Origin: Burkholderiales bacterium
GTDB taxonomy: Bacteria > Pseudomonadota > Gammaproteobacteria > Burkholderiales > Burkholderiaceae_C
NCBI GenBank assembly: GCA_018971105.1
Contig: JAGWVB010000003.1
Location: 1-61,134, forward strand
Direction of reading: 5' to 3'
Length of the DNA: 61,134 bases
The position numbers and the translations under genes are program-made. The notes beneath the pieces are model-generated. The model did not search any database, was not told the origin of the DNA, and saw only the letters and a program-made list of their open reading frames with translations. Shown in pieces: positions 48,079 through 55,431 of the stretch (position 1 is the first letter of the stretch; each line of letters starts with the position of its first letter).

Positions 48079-48131
48079 CCGTTCGCCTGAACCGAAAGCG
48101 AACGGTCTGATTAGCTCGAATCGTCAGACCG
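48079..48131. promoter_or_regulatory. Two overlapping inverted repeats between LysR 3' end and Bug gene
   Basis: Two perfect 8-bp dyads stand in tandem: CCGTTCGC (48079-48086) with GCGAACGG (48098-48105), and CGGTCTGA (48103-48110) with TCAGACCG (48124-48131). They share three bases, so as RNA hairpins they would compete. The second includes the stop codon of the minus-strand LysR gene; both lie 97-149 bp upstream of the Bug start. They may terminate the LysR transcript, act as operators for the Bug-acyl-CoA dehydrogenase operon, or both. No T-run is present. Confidence 0.5.
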
Positions 48132-49047
48132 AAGATGTCTCCAGCTCGGGCTGCGGCTGCACGGCGATCAGGGTGTCGATAAAGGCGCGCGCGCAAAACG
48201 GCAGCGCGTCCAGATCACGGTAGATCACGTACCTTTCGCGCTGCGACCAGGTGTCCGACAGGCCGAGCACCTGCAGACGCATGCCGGCGCGGATATATCG
48301 TCTAGCGCAGCTCTCGGGCAACACGCCGACCCCCACCCCTGCGGCGATCATCGTGCACATTGTCTCGTAGCTGCTCATGAGGACGCGCATGCCTAATTTC
48401 CGATTCAAGGCGCCGGCACGTTCCACGATGTAGCCTTGCAGCGTGCTGTCCCGCAGTCCCACATGCGCCAGGTCGATGCACTCTTCGAAGCTCAAGACCT
48501 CGCGATCACCCAGTTCGTGACCGCTCGGTACGACCAGGACGAGTCGGTCCGTGCTGTAGAGCCGGGTCTGGAGATCGGCGGTCTCGAAGTGGCAGGGTAC
48601 CGACAGCAGCCCCACGTCGGCTGAACTCTCGACGACGCCCCGGACGACATCACGCGAATTCCGTTCCTGGATGTCCACCGTGACATTCGGGCGGCCCTTC
48701 ATGAAGGTGACGAGAGCGGCCGGCAGCGATTCGGTGATCGGCGTGGTATTGGCGAATATGCGAAAGTGACCGGCGCTGTCGCTCGAAAGTGCGAGGAAGT
48801 CATTGCGCACATGCTCGATCTGGCGCAGGACCGCGCGCGCATGGCGTTGCAGCATCTCGCCCGCGTGTGTCAACGCCAGTCCGCGGCTGTCCCGGTAGAA
48901 CAGCCGGGCATTCAGCTGCCCCTCGAGCGCTTTCAGCCGACCGCTGGCTGCAGCGGGAGACAGCGATGCGGCCTTGGCCCCGCGTGTCAGGTTCTGGCAC
49001 TCCGCGAGGTGCAGGAACAGCCTGAGGTCCGCGAGATCGAAATGCAA
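48124..49047 (-). CDS. LysR family transcriptional regulator
   Basis: This 307-aa regulator has the winged HTH (about residues 4-62; LADLRLFLHLAECQNLTRGA, SLSPAAASGRLKALEG) and the substrate-binding domain (about 90-290; HFRIFANTTPITESLPAALV, DVGLLSVPCHFETADLQTRL). I choose the TTG at 49047 because AAGG lies 7 nt upstream and the HTH then starts at the usual place; a TTG at 49089 is the longer alternative. It is divergent from the IclR gene across a perfect dyad, and upstream of the Bug/acyl-CoA dehydrogenase operon on its own strand, which it probably controls. Confidence 0.87.
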   Translation of the reverse strand: MHFDLADLRLFLHLAECQNLTRGAKAASLSPAAASGRLKALEGQLNARLFYRDSRGLALTHAGEMLQRHARAVLRQIEHVRNDFLALSSDSAGHFRIFANTTPITESLPAALVTFMKGRPNVTVDIQERNSRDVVRGVVESSADVGLLSVPCHFETADLQTRLYSTDRLVLVVPSGHELGDREVLSFEECIDLAHVGLRDSTLQGYIVERAGALNRKLGMRVLMSSYETMCTMIAAGVGVGVLPESCARRYIRAGMRLQVLGLSDTWSQRERYVIYRDLDALPFCARAFIDTLIAVQPQPELETSSV

Positions 49048-49105
49048 GACGCCACCTTGGGAGCACGGGTCCGCGGGAAAGACCCGCAAAATCTGCTGGG
49101 CAGAC

Positions 49106-49121
49106 TACTATATGGATAGTA
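49106..49121. promoter_or_regulatory. Perfect inverted repeat between divergent lysR and iclR genes
   Basis: Arms TACTAT and ATAGTA flank ATGG. The dyad overlaps TATACT on the minus strand (a perfect -10 hexamer pointing to the LysR gene) and TATAAG on the plus strand. It stands 29 bp before the iclR start and 59 bp before the lysR start, so binding would affect both promoters; either regulator could be the ligand. Confidence 0.6.
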
Positions 49122-49150
49122 TAAGTTCAGCGTAGTCCACAGGGCAGACT

Positions 49151-49927
49151 TTGACCGCACTTACCCGGAATCAGATCATCGCGTCCGCCGCGGGGACCCT
49201 TCAGGTTCTCGAAGCGCTCAGCCGCGGCGAGGCATCGATGACCCTGGCCGAAGTCGTCCAGGCCACGGGCAGGCCGAAGGGCACCGTGCACCGCATGCTC
49301 TCCACCCTGGTGAACACGGGGTTCGCAAGTTACTCCCGGGCCACCGGCCTGTACGCACTGACGCTCAAGGCCTGGCGCATCGGTTCCAGCGCCCTGCGGG
49401 ACTTCGACATCGCGAACCTTGCAAGGCCTGCGCTCGACCGCCTTTGTTCGGAGACCGGCGAAACGGTGCACCTGTCGGTGCTCGAGCCGTCCGGCGAGAT
49501 CGTCTACGTGGCCAAGGTCGTCAGTCCGAAGTCGATCGTGGTGCAGACCCGCCTGGGCCAGCTGAGCCCGGCCTGGTGCACGGCCACCGGGCGTGCGGTC
49601 CTGGCCCATGACGACAGAAGCGCTGAACTGATACTGGCCGGTCGTCTGCTGCCGCGCACGCCCCGGACGGTCACGGATGTCCAGGAACTGCGGCGCATCC
49701 TGATGCGGGTACGCGAGACCGGCTACGCCGTGACCCGCGGCGAGAATCACCCTGAAATGGGTGGCGTGGCAGCCCCGATATGGGATCACGACGAAAAGGT
49801 GGTCGCGGCAGTCGGGGTTGCCATGCCGGTCTACCGCATGACCGCCGATGTCGTCCGCATCACGATTCCACGCGTCGTGCAGACCGCGCAGGCGATCTCC
49901 CATGAATTGGGGTACCACGCTCCGTAA
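49151..49927 (+). CDS. IclR family transcriptional regulator
   Basis: This 258-aa protein has an IclR winged HTH (about residues 12-75; LEALSRGEASMTLAEVVQAT, RPKGTVHRMLSTLV) and the C-terminal effector domain (about 90-250; GETVHLSVLEPSGEIVYVAK, PAWCTATGRAVLA, GVAAPIWDHDEKVVAAVGV). Start is a TTG with AGGG upstream. It precedes the two CoA-transferase genes on the same strand and likely controls them in response to an acid or aromatic compound. Confidence 0.92.
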   Translation: MTALTRNQIIASAAGTLQVLEALSRGEASMTLAEVVQATGRPKGTVHRMLSTLVNTGFASYSRATGLYALTLKAWRIGSSALRDFDIANLARPALDRLCSETGETVHLSVLEPSGEIVYVAKVVSPKSIVVQTRLGQLSPAWCTATGRAVLAHDDRSAELILAGRLLPRTPRTVTDVQELRRILMRVRETGYAVTRGENHPEMGGVAAPIWDHDEKVVAAVGVAMPVYRMTADVVRITIPRVVQTAQAISHELGYHAP

Positions 49928-49982
49928 GCGTCCGCGCCTCGGTCGAGGAAGGCTTCGTTTGGCGAGGCCGAACAAGATGTTT

Positions 49983-49998
49983 GGAATATTCGAATTCC
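49983..49998. promoter_or_regulatory. AT-rich inverted repeat upstream of CoA-transferase gene
   Basis: Arms GGAAT and ATTCC around a 6-bp centre lie in a rare AT-rich stretch, 52 bp before the CoA-transferase ATG. It may be the IclR site or part of the promoter. Confidence 0.35.
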
Positions 49999-50049
49999 GA
50001 ATTGCTGGCGAGCAAGCCATCATCGCTGATCATCGATGGCCCACTGTTC

Positions 50050-51297
50050 ATGAACTCCCAAGCCACCACCCCATTGCCTGGCGCCAGCGGGCCGCTCGGC
50101 GGATATCGCGTTCTGGAGCTCGGTTCCACGGCCTCCGGGCCCTTCTGCGCGCGGCTGCTGGCGGACTTCGGTGCCGAGGTCGTCAAGGTCGAGGCGCGCG
50201 AAGGCGACCCGATCCGCGGCCTCGGCGAGACGGTGGACGGCAAGTCGCTGTACGCGGCAACCATCTGCCGCAACAAGCAGATCATCTCCATCGACCTGCG
50301 CACGTCGAAGGGTCGCGATCTGCTGCGCAGGATGCTGCCGCACTTCGATGCCGTCGTCGAGAACTTCCGCCCGGGAACCTTGGAGAAGTGGGAGTTGGGA
50401 TTCGACGTGCTTGCCTCGCTGAGGCCGGGCATCGTGCTCACGCGCGTCAGCGGCTATGGGCAGACCGGCCCCTACACCGCGCGGCCGGGCTACGGCGTGA
50501 TCGGCGAGGCGATGAGCGGCTTGCGCCACCTGATAGGCGACGCGGACCGTCCACCGTCGCGCGTCGCGATGCCCTTGACGGACTACATCTCGGGCCTGTA
50601 TGCCGCGCTGGGCACGCTGATGGCCTTGCTGCACCGCGAGCGCACCGGCGAAGGCCAGGTCGTCGACGTCAGCCTGATCGAGTCGGCGTTCAGTTTCATG
50701 GAAGCCCATGTCCCGGCGTTCGAGAAGGCCGGCATCGTCGGCATGCGCGCCGGCCCGCGGCTGCCCAACAGCGCGCCCAACACCTTGTTCCCCACCGGCG
50801 ACGGCTCGCACATCCATATCGCGGCGCTGGCCGATGCCGTGTTTCGGCGTCTGGCGGTCGCGATGGATCGACCGGAACTGGCCACGGACCCGCGCTTCGC
50901 CTTGCAGGCGGTCCGCAACGAGAACGAGGTCGAACTGGAGGCTTTGATCGGCGAATGGACCCGCGCACACGATCTGGCCCACCTCAAGTCGGTTCTGGAA
51001 GCGGCCGACGTGCCCGCCACCAACGTCTACACGGTGGCCGACATCTTCGATGATCCGCACTTCAAGTCGCGCGACATGCTGGTGCCCACACCCGACGACG
51101 ACCTGGGCGAGGTCACGCTGGCCGGCGTGGTGCCGAAGATGTCGGCTTCACCTGGGCGCATACGCTGGGCCGGCCATCGCGTGGGTCAGGACACGCGCGA
51201 CGTGCTGCAGAAGCTGGCCGGGCAATCGCCGGCAGAGATCGACGCCTTGGAGGCCGAAGGCGTCATTGCTTGCGATCCGCGGCGGCCCGGCCGATGA
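50050..51297 (+). CDS. CaiB/BaiF family (class III) CoA transferase
   Basis: This 415-aa enzyme of the CoA-transferase III family moves CoA between acids. The N-terminal part has GGYRVLELGSTASGPFCARL and LADFGAEVVKVEAREGDP, and the nucleophilic Asp is in RVAMPLTDYISGLYAALGT (Asp178). ENFRPGTLEKW, VSGYGQTGPYTARPGYGV and ASRDMLVPTP-type C-terminal segments are typical. I take the ATG at 50050; no strong ribosome site is seen, and the frame is open to 49981. Its stop overlaps the next gene's ATG (ATGA), so two class III proteins are coupled and may be a pair acting on the same substrate. Confidence 0.92.
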   Translation: MNSQATTPLPGASGPLGGYRVLELGSTASGPFCARLLADFGAEVVKVEAREGDPIRGLGETVDGKSLYAATICRNKQIISIDLRTSKGRDLLRRMLPHFDAVVENFRPGTLEKWELGFDVLASLRPGIVLTRVSGYGQTGPYTARPGYGVIGEAMSGLRHLIGDADRPPSRVAMPLTDYISGLYAALGTLMALLHRERTGEGQVVDVSLIESAFSFMEAHVPAFEKAGIVGMRAGPRLPNSAPNTLFPTGDGSHIHIAALADAVFRRLAVAMDRPELATDPRFALQAVRNENEVELEALIGEWTRAHDLAHLKSVLEAADVPATNVYTVADIFDDPHFKSRDMLVPTPDDDLGEVTLAGVVPKMSASPGRIRWAGHRVGQDTRDVLQKLAGQSPAEIDALEAEGVIACDPRRPGR

Positions 51298-52379
51298 GCG
51301 GCCCGCTCGCCGGGCTGCGCGTCCTCGAATTCGCGGCCATCGGTCCGGTTCCCTGGAGCTGCATGATCCTGGCCGATCTCGGCGCCGACATCATTCGCAT
51401 CGAGCGTCCAGGCAGCGAACGCGAGCCCGACACGCTGGGTGCCGTCCGTCGCGGCCGCCGGCTCCTGACCCTGGATCTGAAGTCGCCGCAGGGCCGCGAC
51501 GCGGCGCTGCAACTGGCCGCGCGTGCCGACGTGCTGGTCGAAGGCTTGCGGCCGGGCGCGATGGAGCGGCTGGGCCTGGGTCCCGAAGCGGCGATGGCCT
51601 GCAATCCCCGGCTGATCTACGGCCGCATGACGGGCTGGGGTCAGACCGGCCCGCTGGCCGACCGGGCGGGCCACGACATCAATTACATCGCCCTGGCCGG
51701 TGCGCTGCATGCCATCGGCCCTGCGGATCGGCCGGTGCCACCGCTCAATCTGGTCGGTGACTTCGGCGGAGGGGGCGCGTTCCTGTTGATCGGGTTGCTC
51801 TCGGCACTCTGGCAGCGGGCTTCCTCGGGCCGCGGGCAGGTCGTCGACGCCGCCATGGTGGACGGCACGGCGGCGCTGATGGCCATGATCTGCAGCCGCC
51901 TGCAGATGGGTCAGTGGAAGGACGAGCGGGCAAGCAATCCGCTGGACGGCGGCGTTCCCTGGTACGGCACCTACCGCACCTCGGATGGCCGCTTCGTTGC
52001 CGTGGGCGCCCTGGAGCCGCAGTTCTACGAGGAGTTGCTCGATCGCCTGGGCCTGACGGGGCAGGTCCCGGATCGCAGGGAGCCTGCGCGATGGCCCGAA
52101 CTCCGCGACAGATTCGCCGAGATCTTCGCGACTCGAACCCGTGATGAGTGGGCCGCCCACTTCAGCGGCAGCGACGCCTGCGTCAGTCCGGTGTTGTCGC
52201 TCTCCGAGGCGCCTGGGCATCCGCACCTTGCACACCGGGGCACTTTCGCATCCGGAACATCGGGTGCTGTTCCCGGCGCGGCACCCGTATTCGATGGCGT
52301 TCGCGCGCCGATGGCCAGTCCCTCTCGCGCGGCGACTTGGCAAGAGGCGGCTGCGGCATGGAGCGCCGATAGCCGGTAG
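51294..52379 (+). CDS. Alpha-methylacyl-CoA racemase-like CoA transferase III
   Basis: This 361-aa protein of the same family is closest to AMACR, which epimerises 2-methylacyl-CoA so that it can enter beta-oxidation. The three active-site residues of that enzyme match in place: His127 in RAGHDINYIALAG, Asp156 in NLVGDFGGGG and Glu241 in VAVGALEPQF. Length is typical. The gene follows the CoA-transferase with a 4-nt overlap. With the nearby acyl-CoA dehydrogenases and IcmF this fits metabolism of methyl-branched acids. C-terminal residues are somewhat atypical and end in Ala-rich sequence. Confidence 0.9.
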   Translation: MSGPLAGLRVLEFAAIGPVPWSCMILADLGADIIRIERPGSEREPDTLGAVRRGRRLLTLDLKSPQGRDAALQLAARADVLVEGLRPGAMERLGLGPEAAMACNPRLIYGRMTGWGQTGPLADRAGHDINYIALAGALHAIGPADRPVPPLNLVGDFGGGGAFLLIGLLSALWQRASSGRGQVVDAAMVDGTAALMAMICSRLQMGQWKDERASNPLDGGVPWYGTYRTSDGRFVAVGALEPQFYEELLDRLGLTGQVPDRREPARWPELRDRFAEIFATRTRDEWAAHFSGSDACVSPVLSLSEAPGHPHLAHRGTFASGTSGAVPGAAPVFDGVRAPMASPSRAATWQEAAAAWSADSR

Positions 52380-52383
52380 TCCG

Positions 52384-53776
52384 CTACGGCGCCGATGTCG
52401 GCGTTCCGGCGATGACCGGCAGCGGCAAAGACCTGCATTCCTCGAACACGCGCAAGGCGCAGTTCGCGCAGAACCCGTGATCGAGCCGGTCGAAGATCGT
52501 CGCGATGGCGATGCGCTTGCCCGCGAAGCTGTGATCACCCCCAGCGCTTGCGTGCAGCCGACGCGTCGCCACAGTTCGAGCACCGGCGGGCGCGGACGAT
52601 GGAAGTACAGGTCGCCACCCGCGGCGCGGCGCGCGCTCAGCTCGTCGCGCCAGAGTTCGGCCGCCGGCAGGTCGATGAAGTTCATGTTCTTGACCCTCAC
52701 CAGCCGATGCGTCGCGGGCTTCTGGCGCAGCTCGCGCAGCTGATCGGCCACATGCTGCACCGCGCCGAAGCAGACCTCGCCCGCCATCCGGATCAGCTTC
52801 AGCTGCGGGCATTGCGGCAGGATCGCGGGCACGTCGGCGCGCACCACGAACGGCCGGCCGGGCCCGGCGCTGTCGAAGCCCATCACGCGCATGAACGGAC
52901 ACGACGTGCGATAGCGGTAGGTCACCCGCGCCAGGATCGTGCCGAGCAGGATCGCCATCTCGATGCGGATCGTCATCGTCGCCAGCCCGGTCAGCAGCGC
53001 GATGGTGAAGTCCTGCCGGCCGCAGGTCCACAGACGCCGCCAGCCCGGGAGGTCGAACAGCGACCCTGCGATCACCAGCAGCAGACCGACGATCGCCGGC
53101 AGGGGGATCAACGCCAGCAGCGGCGACGCGAACGCGATCAGCAGCAGCAGCAGCCACGACGAGGCGAACACCGCCGCGAGCGGCGTGCGCGCCCCGGCCT
53201 CGAGGTTCGGCATCGAACGGTTCAGCGAGCCGCACGACACGTAGGAAGAGAAGAAGCTGCCCGCGATGTTCGACAGGCCCAGCCCGCCAAACTCGTGGTT
53301 CGCGTCGATGGCTTGGCCGGATCGCGCCGCGACCGCCTTCGCGATCGAGACCGACTGGCCGCGCCCGACGATCGTCAGCGCGAATGCGATCGACAGCCCA
53401 TCGGGGATGCATGCTCCATGCGACCCCCGGCCAGTGAAAGCGCGGCACGATCGGCAGGATGGCGCCGACCACCGCCACCCCGCCCCAGCGTGACGACGGT
53501 GACGCGCCGTTGAGCGGCGCGGTGCCGACGGCCAGGCCCATCAGCATCGACGGCCACTTCGGAAGAACGCGCCTGCGTACGGGTGCGACGGCGAGCGTGA
53601 CCATGCCGACGAGCAACGCGCCGGGCCGTATCGAGTCGAGATGCCGGCCGATCTGCAAGAACAACGCGCCGCTGTCATGCGCCTTGGGGCCCGTCAGGCC
53701 GAGCAGGTCGGCCAGCGTCTGCACCGCGATCAGCGCTGCCGCACGGCTCAGGAAGCCGGGCAGAGGCAACGGCGGA
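52384..53776 (-). pseudogene. SulP-family anion permease, 5'-truncated and frameshifted
   Basis: Pieces of a SulP transporter with C-terminal STAS domain can be read in order on the minus strand but in changing frames. A membrane part from about 53776 (LPGFLSRAAALIAVQTLADL, VLPKWPSMLMGLAVGT) shifts frame near 53403-53420; the next piece reads LTIVGRGQSVSIAKAVAARS, EFGGLGLSNIAGSFFSSYV and on into the STAS part (VKNMNFIDLPAAELWRDEL). It shifts again near 52538-52542, in a run of five C, into the conserved ending DHSFAGKRIAIATIFDRLDH and CANCALRVFEECRSL. The first few membrane helices and the start are missing. It abuts a 5'-truncated LysR gene at the other end, so a deletion has removed the shared promoter side. 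Confidence 0.82.
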
Positions 53777-54295
53777 ATGGAATTGGCGATCGGCCACACC
53801 AGCGACGTGATCGAAGCCGTCGTGGCCTTCGACGTCGACGTCGGGTTCATCGAAGGCTCGCAGACGCACCCCGATCTGACCGTGCGGCCGTGGATGAAGG
53901 ACGAACTGGTAATCGTCGCATCGCCGCGCCACCCGCTGGCGGGGCGCACGGCGCCGCCGCGCCCGTTGCGCGACGCCGAGTGGGCATTGCGCGAGATCGG
54001 CTCGGGCACCCGGGAGGCGGCCGATCGCTGGCTGGTCGAACACCTGGGGCACGCCAACGTCGCCCACGAACCCGGCGGTCCCGAGGCCATCAAGCGCCTG
54101 CTGGTCGCTGGTTCCGCGCTCGGATTCCTCTCGCGCCATGCCGTCGCGCAGGAGCTCGCGCAAGGATCGCTGGTCGAATTGAAGACGCGCTTCCCCGTGG
54201 CCCTGCGGCGCCTGGCGATCGTCCTGCATCGCGGCAAGCGGCTCGGCTCAGGCGCCCAGGACTTCGTGCGCCATTGCGTGGCGGCCGGCAAGTAA
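53777..54295 (+). pseudogene. LysR-type regulator remnant, HTH lost
   Basis: Only the C-terminal half of a LysR substrate-binding domain remains (about 170 residues: AIGHTSDVIEAVVAFDVDVG, DELVIVASPRHPLAGRTAP, REIGSGTREAADRWLVEHLG, GGPEAIKRLLVAGSALGFLS). The HTH and dimerisation helix are gone, and the upstream frame runs into antisense SulP sequence. The remnant and the SulP relic are arranged back to back, as in the usual divergent regulator-target pair. It cannot be a working regulator. Confidence 0.85.
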
Positions 54296-54301
54296 ACCGG
54301 G

Positions 54302-55324
54302 CTACGTCCCTCCCCCGACCGCTTGCGATTGCAGCATCCGGTACTCACCGGGCTGTATGCCGCTCCAGGTCTTGAATGCCCGCCTGAACGCGCTGGGCTC
54401 CTGGAACCCCACCAGCGCCGCGATGTCCGGAACGCTGAGTCCGGTACTGCACAGGTAGTGGACGGCGGCATCGCGCCGTACGTCGTCCTTGACCGCCTGG
54501 TAGGTCGTCGATTCCGCTTCCAGGCGACGGCGCAGCGTGGTCGGCGAGACGTTGAACTCGCCTGCAATCGCCTCCAGCACCGGCCACTCGTCCTGGCCGA
54601 GGCAGCGCCGCAGCCGCCGGCGCAACCTGGCCGTCACGCTGGCCTCGTTCTTGTACTTCAGGAAGACCGACTGCGGCGCCTTGCGCAGGAAGGTCTTCAA
54701 CGTCTGGGGCCCTTGGACCACCGGCAAGCCCAGCAGGCTGGCATCGAAGCGTATGGCCGTGCCCGGTGCGTCGAAGGTCAGATGCTGGGAATACATCGTC
54801 GTGTATTCGCCGGCATGGTCCGGCCTGGGATAGGCGAACGCGGCCGACGCCAAGGGGATACGCCGCCCGGCCAGCCAACACGCGAGGCCGTGCACCATCA
54901 CCAGGAAGGTCTCGTCGGCGAACCTGCGCGCGGCAGGCTCCTCGATCCGATTCGCGATGGTGACGACGCCATCCCCACCCTCGAGGTGGAGCTCGCCGTG
55001 AACATCGTCGAGCAGGACGTCGAATCCGCGCAGCATCTGCTTCAGCGCCCGATCGAGATGGGCGCTGCCGAGCACCGCATGGGACAGCAGCGCAAAGCTG
55101 CCCACCTTCATGCGGCGGCTGTCCAGGCCGAAGAACTCGTCGTCCAGCTCGCGCGAAACAGCCAGCCAGAGCGCCGAGAACGACTGCGCGGTCACGCGCG
55201 AATGCGGGGCCGCCAGCAGGGCTTTCGGGATGCCGGCGCTGCGCATGACGCGCTCCCGCGCCGCCCGGTCGAGTCGCGCCATGGCCGCGCCCACGAAGTG
55301 CATCGAGACGGTGTCTCTTTCCAT
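54302..55324 (-). CDS. AraC family transcriptional regulator
   Basis: This protein of about 340 aa has an N-terminal Arabinose_bd-type domain (about 20-210; [38 protein letters not shown]) and a C-terminal AraC HTH pair (about 240-335; [55 protein letters not shown]). I prefer the ATG at 55324: the TTG at 55348 would put the start inside the perfect dyad at 55340-55360. It is divergent from icmF, and that dyad lies in between, so it very probably controls the icmF operon in response to a short acyl compound. Confidence 0.9.
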   Translation of the reverse strand: MERDTVSMHFVGAAMARLDRAARERVMRSAGIPKALLAAPHSRVTAQSFSALWLAVSRELDDEFFGLDSRRMKVGSFALLSHAVLGSAHLDRALKQMLRGFDVLLDDVHGELHLEGGDGVVTIANRIEEPAARRFADETFLVMVHGLACWLAGRRIPLASAAFAYPRPDHAGEYTTMYSQHLTFDAPGTAIRFDASLLGLPVVQGPQTLKTFLRKAPQSVFLKYKNEASVTARLRRRLRRCLGQDEWPVLEAIAGEFNVSPTTLRRRLEAESTTYQAVKDDVRRDAAVHYLCSTGLSVPDIAALVGFQEPSAFRRAFKTWSGIQPGEYRMLQSQAVGGGT

Positions 55325-55339
55325 CGTCCAGGCCCCAGG

Positions 55340-55360
55340 GGGTGGCAAAAAATGCCACCC
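55340..55360. promoter_or_regulatory. Perfect 8-bp inverted repeat between araC-type gene and icmF
   Basis: Arms GGGTGGCA and TGCCACCC flank five A residues. The site is 16 bp before the AraC-family start and 71 bp before the icmF start, in the only gap of the operon pair. The TGGCA/TGCCA core is a common regulator half-site. As RNA it would form a stable hairpin on either strand. Confidence 0.65.
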
Positions 55361-55431
55361 ATGATGGCGGCATCCGATCTCGTCTCAGGCCGGCCAAGAT
55401 ACCAGAATTCCGCAACCGAAAGGAAGCGACG

